Made by a program: the position numbers and the translations under genes
Part shown: positions 1-9,202 of the stretch, piece by piece
How positions within the stretch are numbered: position 1 is the first letter of the stretch
Layout of the letters: each line of letters begins with the position of its first letter
Notes under the pieces: model-generated
Databases searched by the model: none
The model's input: the letters and a program-made list of their open reading frames with translations, nothing else
Told to the model about the DNA's origin: nothing
DNA from: Methanosarcina siciliae T4/M
GTDB taxonomy: Archaea; Halobacteriota; Methanosarcinia; Methanosarcinales; Methanosarcinaceae
Assembly: GCF_000970085.1 (NCBI RefSeq)
Contig: NZ_CP009506.1
Span: 3,782,001-3,846,000 of the forward strand
DNA: 64,000 nucleotides
Direction: 5' to 3'

Positions 1-178
1 TCCCGGCTTTCCCGATTACCATTCCCGGCTTTTCAGAGTAGATAACAATCTGGGTGCCCATGGGGGTCCTGTTTAACTCCATGCCGCCGTATCCAGCCCT
101 GCTGAGCTGTTCTGCAAAATACTCGTCCATGGAAGCTTTGACGTACCCGTCACTGACGAATTTTTTCTCTATTGCCAT
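1..178 (-). CDS. rps3: 30S ribosomal protein S3 (uS3), N-terminal part
   Basis: Small-subunit protein uS3 of the mRNA entry region; the gene runs off the left edge, so only the first 59 residues are present. The translation begins MAIEKKFVSDGYV and reaches the KH-domain loop (VIGKAG), as in archaeal S3. The ATG at 178 directly follows the rpl22 stop codon (TAAATG), so the two are translationally coupled. It is the seventh gene of the S10-type cluster read leftwards from rpl3. Confidence 0.95.
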   Translation of the reverse strand, partial: MAIEKKFVSDGYVKASMDEYFAEQLSRAGYGGMELNRTPMGTQIVIYSEKPGMVIGKAG

Positions 179-634
179 TTAGCGCACCTCGGAGAGGATC
201 ATCTCGATATTTACAGTTTCCGTATCTTTGGGCGTTGCCCTTCCCCTGGCCCTTGGCATGAACCCATGAATCACTCTTCCGCGCTGGATGGCGGCGTGGG
301 TGATGTACATGTTTGCAGGTTCAAGGCCTTTATATTCGGCGTTGCTTTCTGCATTTTTAAGGACCTTTAAGATCTCTTTTGAGGCACTTATAGGGTACCT
401 TCCTGCAGCCATTGGCCCTTTCCTGTGACCCGTTCCGTCATGGTGCTTCTTGAAGGGAACTGCCTGTTTCATGGCGATTACGTCCTCAAGGAACTTCCTG
501 GCTTCAGAGGCCTTCATACCCTTAATCTTGCAGCAAACCTCACGGGATTTCTTGGGGGAGATGTGAAGTTCGGAACCCATTGCTTTAGAGGTAGTTTCGG
601 GGTCTCCATTGATTGAGTAATTGATTCTTGCCAT
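179..634 (-). CDS. rpl22: 50S ribosomal protein L22 (uL22)
   Basis: 151-residue archaeal uL22, which lines the peptide exit tunnel. Recognisable parts are the N-terminal MARINYSING, the ISPKKSREVC segment and the C-terminal hook around residues 123-135 (RVIHGFMPRARGRAT). The start at 634 is preceded by GAGGTGA. It lies 11 bases after rps19 and abuts rps3, in the conserved S10 operon order. Length and sequence look normal. Confidence 0.97.
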   Translation of the reverse strand: MARINYSINGDPETTSKAMGSELHISPKKSREVCCKIKGMKASEARKFLEDVIAMKQAVPFKKHHDGTGHRKGPMAAGRYPISASKEILKVLKNAESNAEYKGLEPANMYITHAAIQRGRVIHGFMPRARGRATPKDTETVNIEMILSEVR

Positions 635-645
635 TCCCTTTCACC

Positions 646-1056
646 TCATTTAAGCGGTACGAACTTGCTTGAACGGGTTGCTCCCACACCGGCACTGCCG
701 TGGTTAACTCTTGATCTTGTAGGTGCGAATTCTCCGAAGCGGTGCCCGACCATTTCAGGCTGGAGATCTACACTTACAAACCCTTTCCCGTTGTGGATTT
801 CGATAGTCTTTCCGATCATTTCGGGAAGGATGATCAGGTCCCTGTGATGGGTCTTAACCTTCTTTCCTTCCTTGAACTCATGCAGGACTTTCTTCTGCCC
901 GTCTGTGAACCCGCGCTTGATGCTCCTGCGCTCTCTTGATGGCAGGAGTTCTGCAAACTCTTCAAGACTCAGTTCCTGAAGTTCTGAGACGGTCTTCCCG
1001 CGGTAGGTATACTCACCCTTTCTCTTCGGTAACCTTGATGATGATTTCTTTGCCAT
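646..1056 (-). CDS. rps19: 30S ribosomal protein S19 (uS19)
   Basis: 136-residue archaeal/eukaryal-type uS19, a component of the 30S head. It has the archaeal N-terminal extension (KRKGEYTYRGKTVSEL) and the C-terminal core with GHRFGEFAPTR and a basic tail ending SSKFVPLK. It is the fifth gene of the S10 cluster, 15 bases after rpl2, and is co-transcribed with its neighbours. No anomalies seen. Confidence 0.97.
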   Translation of the reverse strand: MAKKSSSRLPKRKGEYTYRGKTVSELQELSLEEFAELLPSRERRSIKRGFTDGQKKVLHEFKEGKKVKTHHRDLIILPEMIGKTIEIHNGKGFVSVDLQPEMVGHRFGEFAPTRSRVNHGSAGVGATRSSKFVPLK

Positions 1057-1071
1057 AACGAATACACCTCA

Positions 1072-1788
1072 TCAGCGCTTCATTCCGGTCCTTCTTGCTG
1101 CAATCAGTCCGACCTTTCTTCCGGGCGGGGCGTTTCTGCTAACGGTAGTTGGCTTACCAGGGTGTTTCCAGGCACCTCCACCGAACGGGTGGTCAACAGG
1201 GTTCATAGCAACAGCCGAAACCCTCGGATACTTTGCAGCCCTTGTTTTCATTTTGTGATACTTTTTCCCGGCTTTAAGCCACGGCCTGTCCACTCTGCCG
1301 CTGCCGGCAACAATCCCGACGACTGCCCTGCACTTGGGGTTGAGCCATTTTATGTTCCCCGAAGGCATGGACACTGCAGTCCTGGTCGGTTCGTGGGTTA
1401 CAACGGTTGCATATACTCCGGAGGAACGGACAAATTTGCCGCCGTCGTTTGGCTTTGATTCTATATTGCAGATGAAGAAACCTTCGGGCACATTTCCGAT
1501 AGGTACAATGTTCCCGGGTTTTACCTCAGCATCGTCTCCGCACTCGATAATATTCCCTACGGCAATGCCTTCGGAAGCAAGAAGGAAAAGTTCTTCTCCG
1601 TTTTCAAAGGTAACTTTTGCTATAGGAGCTGAACGAGCAGGGTCGTGCTCGATGTCTATGACTTCTCCCCGGAGGGAGCTGTTTTCATCCACACGGGGGT
1701 GTCTCAGGTCTGCCTTGTACTTGTGAGAAGGAGCTCTGTAGGTCGGAGTGCCTCGACCCCTGTTCTGTGATATTAGTCTTTTACCCAT
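1072..1788 (-). CDS. rpl2: 50S ribosomal protein L2 (uL2)
   Basis: 238-residue archaeal uL2, which supports the peptidyl-transferase centre. The N terminus MGKRLISQNRGRGTPTYRAP and the C-terminal AMNPVDHPFGGG loop (about residues 195-205) with its conserved histidine are characteristic. The start at 1788 has a GAGGTGTGATCC stretch upstream. It is 10 bases downstream of rpl23 in the S10 operon. Confidence 0.98.
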   Translation of the reverse strand: MGKRLISQNRGRGTPTYRAPSHKYKADLRHPRVDENSSLRGEVIDIEHDPARSAPIAKVTFENGEELFLLASEGIAVGNIIECGDDAEVKPGNIVPIGNVPEGFFICNIESKPNDGGKFVRSSGVYATVVTHEPTRTAVSMPSGNIKWLNPKCRAVVGIVAGSGRVDRPWLKAGKKYHKMKTRAAKYPRVSAVAMNPVDHPFGGGAWKHPGKPTTVSRNAPPGRKVGLIAARRTGMKR

Positions 1789-1798
1789 GGATCACACC

Positions 1799-2805
<1,007 letters not shown>

Positions 2806-2811
2806 CTTAGA

Positions 2812-3825
2812 TCACCCCTGCTTGGATTCCCTGCTTATGTACAGGATGTTGGGTTCGCCAAGGTCGGCTTTCTTTGCCCTGATAGGGTCTCTGAGCCTTA
2901 TAAGCCTCTTGGAAGGGCCGGGGACACTGCCTTTTATAAGGATATAGTCGCCGCGGACAAGCCCATAGTTAATGAACCCGCCTTCCGGAGTGACTTCTTC
3001 TCCATCGGACCCGATCTTGAGGATGCGCTTGTTAAACTCAGTCCTCTGGTGGTATCCCATCTGGCCCATCTGCGGGACTCTCCAGGAGACACGGGACGGG
3101 TTGAAAGCCCCGAGGGTACCGACCTGTCTGAGGCTGCCCTGCCTGGAGTGCTTGCCTTTCATCAGCTGAATACCCCAGCGCTTTACAGGGCCCTGGGTAC
3201 CTTTCCCTATGGTAATTGCTGCGGTGTCGACAAGTGTTCCGTTCTTGAAAACATCGGTAACACTTACAAGGGTGCCGAGGATTGATTTTGCGTATTCGAA
3301 TTTGGTGCCGAGGTCTCTTGCACTGATCCCGGATTCCATGATGTCCGGCACCTTTTTGGGGACACCGGTAAGGCTCTTTGGAAGGGTGTAGATAACTGAC
3401 TTGATGTCGCTTACTTTGCCTTCTTCGATCATTTTTCCGATATTTTCAAGAGCTTCAGCCTGGTTACCTGCTGCCGGAACGGGGATCCTGCGCTTGAGTT
3501 CAGGATCAAGGTCTGCTGCCCATACCTCAGCGATTGCCTTTTCCCCGGTGCTGTCTTCTGCGTAAGCCCGGATGGCTGCGACCCTTATTGCAGGAGTTTC
3601 GATTACAGTCACAGGCACGGAGATTTCCATACCCTGGGTAAGGCTGTTCTTTATATCATCAACCATGATCACGTGGGTCATACCCACCTTATAACCTGCA
3701 AAACTCTGCAGCTTTGGCTCACCTGTCGCTTCCGGCCAGGCTCTGAACCTTGGAATGTGGCTCTTAGCCCTCTTGCGCGGACTGAATGCAAGGGAACCTC
3801 GTTTTGGTCGGTGTATGCTTGCCAT
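2812..3825 (-). CDS. rpl3: 50S ribosomal protein L3 (uL3)
   Basis: 337-residue archaeal uL3, an early assembly protein close to the peptidyl-transferase centre. It begins MASIHRPKRGSLAFSPRKRA, has the AGYKVGMTHV segment and the W-finger region with RWGIQLMKGKHSRQG and the GYHQRTEFNKRIL motif. It is the first gene of the S10-type operon here. The sequence before it is not another ribosomal gene but a GC-rich hairpin-rich leader (3870-4125). Confidence 0.97.
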   Translation of the reverse strand: MASIHRPKRGSLAFSPRKRAKSHIPRFRAWPEATGEPKLQSFAGYKVGMTHVIMVDDIKNSLTQGMEISVPVTVIETPAIRVAAIRAYAEDSTGEKAIAEVWAADLDPELKRRIPVPAAGNQAEALENIGKMIEEGKVSDIKSVIYTLPKSLTGVPKKVPDIMESGISARDLGTKFEYAKSILGTLVSVTDVFKNGTLVDTAAITIGKGTQGPVKRWGIQLMKGKHSRQGSLRQVGTLGAFNPSRVSWRVPQMGQMGYHQRTEFNKRILKIGSDGEEVTPEGGFINYGLVRGDYILIKGSVPGPSKRLIRLRDPIRAKKADLGEPNILYISRESKQG

Positions 3826-3869
3826 ATTTCTACTCCGTAAACTTCAATTGAAATACCAGTCCCTCCGGT

Positions 3870-4125
3870 CGGAACAAAACGAGTGACAAAAGAGAAATGC
3901 TCCGGATTCCCCGAACGCTACCAGGTGGGGGAGGGATGTCCATTTCAGACCTGCCGGCTTGGAAAGCCTCGAGCAGACCGGAGCCCTGTGCTCCCGGTAC
4001 CCTACATTCCTTCAGGCATCTGCAGATATTCGGTTCCCTTCCGTTCCTGCCTCCGCAGGAAAGCTCTTATTGAAGGACCGACCTTACGATTCCTGGCAGA
4101 CCCAAATCCAGGCACCTTGCCCTGA
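3870..4125 (-). ncRNA. Candidate structured RNA or S10-operon leader
   Basis: About 250 bases directly before rpl3 are much richer in G+C than the other intergenic DNA here and full of perfect or near-perfect hairpins: 3977-3998 (ACCGGAGC pairing with GCTCCCGGT, one bulge), 4044-4061 (TTCCTGC/GCAGGAA, loop CTCC), 3951-3975 (CTGC plus GGCTT/AAGCC around loop GGA) and 4092-4112 (CCTGG/CCAGG). No convincing protein reads through it on either strand. I cannot match it to RNase P, SRP or 5S RNA by their conserved motifs. Minus strand is chosen because it would then be the leader of the ribosomal operon; a separate RNA gene on either strand is also possible. Confidence 0.45.
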
Positions 4126-5107
4126 TTTGAAACATATAGCAATCTGATTTTGAAAGTTCAGAATTCAGTAACCTTATTTTTAATTCAGTTAACCTGACTT
4201 GAAACTTCAGTATTCAGCAACTACAACCGCAACTCATCGAAAACCTGGAACAGTTTCGTGCGATTTTAGGCACCTTCAGGCGCCAAAAGCGGGCGTTTCA
4301 AAGCATTGGCCCTTTGACACTCATGTTGATCCGACTTTTCTCACTGGTTTATATTCAATGCAGGAAATTCAACCGCAAAAACGGTAAAAAGCCCTTACTT
4401 CCGGAGATTTCCGGGAGTTTAGCATTAAGCATCACATTGATCTGATAAAGAGTTCCAGACATCATAATGCCCGAAACCTCACATCTCTGATGTACTTTGC
4501 CTTTAAATAGCACACCTAATATATAAAGCCTTTGTAGGGAGAGAGGAAAAATGGAAAAGTAGAATCAATTGCAGGGGAGAAAAAAGGCAGTAAATTAAAA
4601 AGTTGCAGTAAATTAAAAAGTTAAAAGCCATGAGGGCCATTCACAGATTAACATGCAGATTAGCATGCCGCTCCTAACCACCCGGCCAATACGACGTTGT
4701 GAAACATCTTAATTACACTTAGTGAAGTCCCTATATAATACATTCAGGACAACAAACCCGGACAGCAAGCTGCCAGTGTCAGCGATTTATCAGCAGCGTC
4801 AGCAAGTTATAGCTCCCAGGCAGGAGTTCGGAAAACGGAGCCCTGTAAAAAAGAGGTAAAAAAGTTTTCGGATGGAAAAAGAACCTGAAAATGCTCAGGG
4901 TTCTGCCTGTTTTTCAGCAAAAACCGGTTTCATGATTTCAGGAATCTTCCTGGCCCTTAAATTTATCCCGCCCGCAAGAGCCACACCCGGTATTTTCCGG
5001 ACGAATTCGGCAGAGTTGCTACCAGATGACCAGGTTACCATTTCAACCCGCCCTCCGGCCCCGGGACCACTTTGAGAATTCCCTGAATCTGAAACGAAAG
5101 CATGAAT
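4126..5107. other. Long non-coding stretch upstream of the S10 operon
   Basis: About 980 bases without a supportable gene. A TTTATATATT-type box lies at about 4514-4525 on the minus strand and could be the S10-operon promoter, giving a leader of roughly 650 bases that would include the hairpin-rich block. Short open frames such as 4872-5075 on the plus strand have no recognisable family features and no clear ribosome binding site. Function beyond promoter/leader is unknown. Confidence 0.4.
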
Positions 5108-5263
5108 TTATACAGACATAAAAGGAGATATTTTCTCTTCCCCCATCCTTTCCTGAGAGATTAAAAGACATTCGAGAGTGCAGTAAACTGCCTTTTCTTC
5201 AACCTTTTTCAGGACTATGAACTCACTCCCGCAAATCGGGCAGATTTTTTTTACATATTTCAT
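5108..5263 (-). CDS. 51-residue zinc-finger microprotein, copy 1
   Basis: A 51-residue protein, MKYVKKICPICGSEF... ending SPFMSV. It has a CPICG knuckle (Cys8, Cys11) and a second pair YCTLEC (Cys31, Cys35), a CX2C...CX3C layout as in small treble-clef or DUF2116/TRASH-like fingers. Ribosome binding site-like GGTGATTTTTA precedes the ATG. A paralogue of the same length lies about 390 bases upstream (5657-5812); the conserved cysteines, the shared KxVEEKAxYC core and the shared FMS tail argue that both are real genes. Role unknown; nucleic-acid or protein binding is a guess from the fold type. Confidence 0.75.
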   Translation of the reverse strand: MKYVKKICPICGSEFIVLKKVEEKAVYCTLECLLISQERMGEEKISPFMSV

Positions 5264-5656
5264 TAAAAATCACCAACCTGTTTTAGTGCCCGGTTTCGGG
5301 GATGTGTTCTGCCAGACAGGACCATCTGTCCCCTGGCAACCGTAAGGGTCATTTTTCGAATCATGCCCCCAGAGAAAACATTAAAAAGTTCCGGATTGAC
5401 AATTCCCATATCGCTAATCTCCTAACAATTAACAAAAATTGATTAGAAAAAGTAAGACCTCAACTTATAAGAAACTTTGTCAAAAAAATAAAGAATACTT
5501 TAAAATATTACTATAAAGTGACCACACCAACATACACAAAAATACACCAATGAACAATAGCAATGAGGAAAAAACACATAACTAAAAGAACAGACCGGGA
5601 GTTAAAAAAACTAAAAAGTAAATAGACCATAATGCTTGCGGTAAAACAGTATGAAT
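5264..5656. promoter_or_regulatory. Intergenic region before zinc microprotein copy 1
   Basis: Contains no gene I can support. AT-rich in its right half, with ACTTATAAG near 5464 and TTTAAAATATTA near 5501 that could serve as promoter elements for the downstream minus-strand microprotein. The left half is GC-richer and includes the short palindrome GGACCATCTGTCC at about 5320. Confidence 0.3.
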
Positions 5657-5812
5657 TTATATAGACATAAAAGAGGAAGCTTTATCTCGCTTCGTCGTCC
5701 CCTGGGACGCTAAAAGACACTCAAGCTTGCAGTAAATTGCCTTTTCCTCAACTATTTTCAGGACTGTAAACTCACGCCCACAGATAGGACATGTTTTCCT
5801 TACATATTCCAT
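5657..5812 (-). CDS. 51-residue zinc-finger microprotein, copy 2
   Basis: Paralogue of the 5108-5263 product: MEYVRKTCPICGREF..., core VEEKAIYCKLEC, tail SSFMSI. The same four cysteines (8, 11, 31, 35) and the same total length of 51 are kept while many other positions, including silent ones, differ, which is the pattern expected of a selected protein. AGGTGAT lies six bases from the ATG. The 3' flanks of both copies are also alike (tgaatttatatagacata), so the whole cassette was duplicated. Function unknown. Confidence 0.77.
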   Translation of the reverse strand: MEYVRKTCPICGREFTVLKIVEEKAIYCKLECLLASQGTTKRDKASSFMSI

Positions 5813-6186
5813 GATATCACCTACTTGTTTTAACTTTCATACCCGACAAAGTTTTTTAACAGACAGCGGCCACGTATTTTATTCCACAAAAAGAAATTAA
5901 AGACGCGGCAGAACATAATTATATAAATATATTTATCCGGTGGAGAATTATGCTGCCAGAGCACTGACTCCCCATAATTTTGCTCAACCCCAAACATTGA
6001 ATCGTAAATACGAGTATAAATAGCTAGATGTTAGATGAGTAAATAATGTTAGGAAACAATGTTTCTGAAGATAGATACTTAAGAAGTTAGGAAGTTTTTG
6101 TCGGGTTTTAGAAGGGAAAAAATAAGTTAATAAATAAAAAAAAGAAAGTTGGGAAATTTTAAGGAAAAGAAGAGTTGTGGGGGGAA
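5813..6186. promoter_or_regulatory. AT-rich intergenic region with TATA-like boxes
   Basis: No gene seen. ATTATATAAATATATTT at about 5918-5934 is a good candidate promoter for the minus-strand zinc microprotein, about 110 bases from its start. The left-hand half (6040-6186) is purine-rich on the plus strand and forms the 3' flank of the first PEF-CTERM cassette. Confidence 0.4.
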
Positions 6187-6777
6187 TTACAGCCCTTCTT
6201 TCTTACGTCCGAAGATGAAAACCAATCCGAGTATAGCTGCTATGGGTGCCGCGATGGTTGGGAATTCGGGAACGTTAAGACTTGCCCCTTTGAGCTCAAG
6301 CACTACATCCTGGTAGTCATTATCGGTTGAATCTTCAAATCCCAGGACGTAACCTCCTGTGTCCAGAGTAAAAAGCCTTACACGTTTTACCCCACCATTC
6401 AGGCTTGCTTTACTGTAATAAGTTGTCCCAGCGGAAGGCTCAATATACATACCGAACTTACCACCCGGATTAAAGCTCTTTGAAACCCCTATTGATCCTT
6501 CAGGAGTGGGAAACAGTAAATTCATAGAATCCGGGTCGGAACTATCATACCAACCTGTAGGGTTAACGTTAGCTGACTGTTTGTCCACGATCAAGGCAGT
6601 AACAACATATGCTCCCGGCTGGAATTCATACTCGTTTGTATTGGTAACTTCATGAAAATTCCCAGCCCCATACTTACTGTTCAGAATAGTCACCAGAGTG
6701 TCCTCTGCCAACGCATTTCCAGCCCCTACCACAAGTAGAAGCACGATACTAACCAAAAATAAGGATATTTTTTTCAT
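6187..6777 (-). CDS. Secreted PEF-CTERM protein with DUF4114-like domain (cassette 1)
   Basis: 196-residue exported protein. A signal peptide (MKKISLFLVSIVLLLVVGAGNALA) is followed by a beta-rich domain whose end, GFEDSTDNDYQDVVLELKG, fits the DUF4114 consensus, then a C-terminal PEF-CTERM sorting signal: PEF at residues 170-172, hydrophobic helix, then GRKKEGL. Such signals are substrates of archaeosortase C, encoded at 14420-15265. The start context CAGGGGTAGATT-ATG is shared with the two neighbouring PEF genes. It is the leftmost of three tandem cassettes. The ligand or surface role cannot be told from sequence. Confidence 0.88.
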   Translation of the reverse strand: MKKISLFLVSIVLLLVVGAGNALAEDTLVTILNSKYGAGNFHEVTNTNEYEFQPGAYVVTALIVDKQSANVNPTGWYDSSDPDSMNLLFPTPEGSIGVSKSFNPGGKFGMYIEPSAGTTYYSKASLNGGVKRVRLFTLDTGGYVLGFEDSTDNDYQDVVLELKGASLNVPEFPTIAAPIAAILGLVFIFGRKKEGL

Positions 6778-7377
6778 AATCTACCCCTGTTTTCCAGATT
6801 TTTGCTTTAGATCCGTATAATAGATTTTAACCAGAATAATTAGTTCAAGTTCACAGAATTTCCATTAAAAAAGTAAGATATTCTTTGAATATTCAAAAAC
6901 TCAATTAGAACCGACAGTATTTATACTGCAAAAAAAAACGGTTTCAACAAGCAGATAATCATAGGTCTAAATTGAGATATGTAAAGAGAGTATTCGGGGG
7001 AGAATACTAACTATTTAATGGAATGCGTCACCTGTGAAATTAAACACATTATAAGGTCTTTTAGTATACTCCTCCAGAAATATATAAATCTGCTCAGGGA
7101 TAATATATAAAATAAGATTTATTCGCCGTTACCTTAAAAAAGATCTTAGACTCTTAAATAAGTTGAAAACTATCGTTTTGATGGAATTGAGATATTCGAT
7201 TGCTAACTAATGAGAATTATAAAAACGAAAGCGTTAACCAATAATCAAGTAATATCAATCCCACAGGTTTGTCAACAGAATTTTAAAACTCAGTTCAGCT
7301 GGATTTATAAAAACAGGCCATATAAATTAAATATTTGTAGGGCAGTAGAAAGAAAAAAAGAAAAGAAGAAAGGGATA
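6778..7377 (-). promoter_or_regulatory. Upstream region of PEF cassette 1 with shared boxes
   Basis: This region matches the regions before the other two PEF genes. Shared parts are TATA-rich tandem boxes at 7078-7117, about 300 bases before the start codon, a palindrome-like box at 6990-7007 (GTATTC...GAATAC) and the start-site context. The right part (about 7220-7377) is the 3' flank of cassette 2. The strong conservation of position suggests a common promoter with a long leader, or a duplication too recent to have diverged. Confidence 0.55.
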
Positions 7378-7923
7378 TTACAGCCCTTCTTTCTTACGCC
7401 CGAAGATAAAAAGCAATCCTATTATTCCTGCTATGGGTGCGGCGACGGTTGGGAATTCAGGTACATAAAGATTTGTGCTTGCAGAAGTGAGGAAAAAACC
7501 TTCATCCCCAATAGTAACCTTATATACAGCGTCGGATGGTGCTGAGGAGGTCCTAGTTACAAATATAATATTAGGATCTGTAAAGGTACCAGTACCCTCT
7601 GTTATTTTGGGCAGGGTGAAAGTTGCAGGACTTGGGAGAATTACACTCACATCACTAGCACTTCCAAGAACATTACCATCACTGTTTGGCCATGGAGTCA
7701 CTGCAGCACCATAGTCGTATGTAATATCACTTTCAGCGACAGTGTATACCACAGATAACTGTAAGCGTAAAGGGTTGTCAACAGCCAAATATAAGTCTTC
7801 GTTACTTACAACTTCTTGAGTATCAGCGTTTATCAAAGTTGAACTCGCCGGTGAAGCCATCGCTGACCCGGCCATACAAGCGATCAATAAACCGCTCACT
7901 ATTAATAACAATATTTTCTTCAT
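7378..7923 (-). CDS. Secreted PEF-CTERM protein (cassette 2)
   Basis: 181-residue exported protein with signal peptide (MKKILLLIVSGLLIACMAGSAMA), a central beta-rich domain of about 130 residues that I cannot assign to a family, and a PEF-CTERM signal (PEF at residues 155-157, hydrophobic helix, GRKKEGL). The C-terminal signal is nearly identical to that of cassette 1 although the middle domains are unrelated by eye, so the cassettes share sorting and expression signals but carry different cargo. Predicted to be processed by archaeosortase C. Confidence 0.88.
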   Translation of the reverse strand: MKKILLLIVSGLLIACMAGSAMASPASSTLINADTQEVVSNEDLYLAVDNPLRLQLSVVYTVAESDITYDYGAAVTPWPNSDGNVLGSASDVSVILPSPATFTLPKITEGTGTFTDPNIIFVTRTSSAPSDAVYKVTIGDEGFFLTSASTNLYVPEFPTVAAPIAGIIGLLFIFGRKKEGL

Positions 7924-8677
7924 AATCTACCCCTACTTTCCAGATAAGTTTATACACCATTATTTATGGAAAGTCATATGAACTGAACTCATCATAAATG
8001 TTTAATCCTTGAGGGATCCACTAAAAAAGTTAATATTTTCCTTGAATATCCAGAGACTCACTTACACTTCACAGCAATCATACAATGGACAACAAGGTTT
8101 ACCTATCACAGGCAAGCCCTGGAAAAAGATTGAGAGGTGGAAGGGAGTACTCAGGGGAAGAATACAAACCAGTAATGGATTGCGCCAACATTGAAATTAA
8201 ACATTTTATAATGTTGTACCATATATCTATCACGAAATATATAAGGATGTTCAAGTTTAATATATAAGATAAGATATATTCATCGTGAACTTAGAAATGT
8301 ATAATATTAAGATATATAAAAGGCAACGAATACGACAGTTGTAAGCTTCAAGTGTGAAATATTGCACAAAACAACAATACACATTACTTAGATATGAAGT
8401 CTCTAATTACGGTATTTTTGCTTGTTTTTCAATTTTTATAAACTGAAAAGTTCCCATATTATTCCGAGAAGTAGATATCCAGTGATGCTGAGATTTTCCG
8501 TAATTTATCGAGATGAAAAAATAAATACTATGGCAATATTTCAAAAGCTGATGGATATATATAATAAAATTATAACTCAGTTTAACCGGATTTTTTAAAA
8601 AAACCGGAAATATAAATTTCAAGATTTAAAGAGACTGCAAAAAATAAAAAAATAAAAGAACAAAAGGTTGTAAAAGC
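7924..8677 (-). promoter_or_regulatory. Upstream region of PEF cassette 2 with shared boxes
   Basis: Contains the second copy of the shared upstream block: AATATATAAGGATG and TAATATATAAGATAAGA at 8235-8274, about 312 bases before the start, and the GTACTC...GAATAC box at 8147-8165. At 8587-8608 lies a 22-base near-perfect palindrome (CCGGATTTTTT/AAAAAAACCGG), possibly the terminator of cassette 3. The open frames at 8009-8194 and 8407-8622 show no family features. Confidence 0.5.
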
Positions 8678-9202
8678 TTACAGCCCTTCTTTGTTACGTC
8701 CGAATATGAAAACGATTCCAATTACAGCTGCTATGGGGAAGGCAATGATGGGGAACTCGGGAACTAATACATTAACGGATTCTGCCGAATAAACAGAATA
8801 AGACTGTGTAATCGAATCTCCCCCAGATTCGGAATAAGTTGTTACAGTTACCGTCCCCGGATTGGTTCCTTTTATGTACAGGTTTCCAGTGCAGGCCTCT
8901 ACAGTTGATGTAAAAGAAGAACTTGAAAGAGAGTGACCAACGCTTGCCCAGTTACTGGAACTGCCCACTGCAATAGGAGAGGAGCTTTCAATATATGCAA
9001 AAAGACCATCAGTTGCAGTAAGAGTCACATGATAGGTCCCTGGGGTGTTAATCCCTATACTTGTAGCAACAGAGGCAACGGACTCTCCATCCGGAGTTAT
9101 AGTTACATCATCCGGTGTCAGTACGGTATTACTGGCACTTGCCGATCCGGCGATACAGACTAGCAATAGACAGCGCACTAATAGCAACAACATTTTTTTC
9201 AT
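8678..9202 (-). CDS. Secreted PEF-CTERM protein, Ig-like (cassette 3)
   Basis: 174-residue exported protein: signal peptide (MKKMLLLLVRCLLLVCIAGSASA), a Ser/Thr-rich Ig-like beta domain (TPGTYHVTLTATDG and NPGTVTVTTYSESGG strands) and a PEF-CTERM signal (PEF at residues 148-150, helix, GRNKEGL). Same start context (CAGGGGTAGATT-ATG) as the other two cassettes. Predicted archaeosortase C substrate. The cargo domain again differs from its neighbours. Confidence 0.87.
   Translation of the reverse strand: MKKMLLLLVRCLLLVCIAGSASASNTVLTPDDVTITPDGESVASVATSIGINTPGTYHVTLTATDGLFAYIESSSPIAVGSSSNWASVGHSLSSSSFTSTVEACTGNLYIKGTNPGTVTVTTYSESGGDSITQSYSVYSAESVNVLVPEFPIIAFPIAAVIGIVFIFGRNKEGL

Noticed and set aside
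3883..4125. 80-residue plus-strand protein upstream of rpl3
   Set aside because: No family signature and no convincing ribosome binding site; the strong hairpins explain the region better as RNA.
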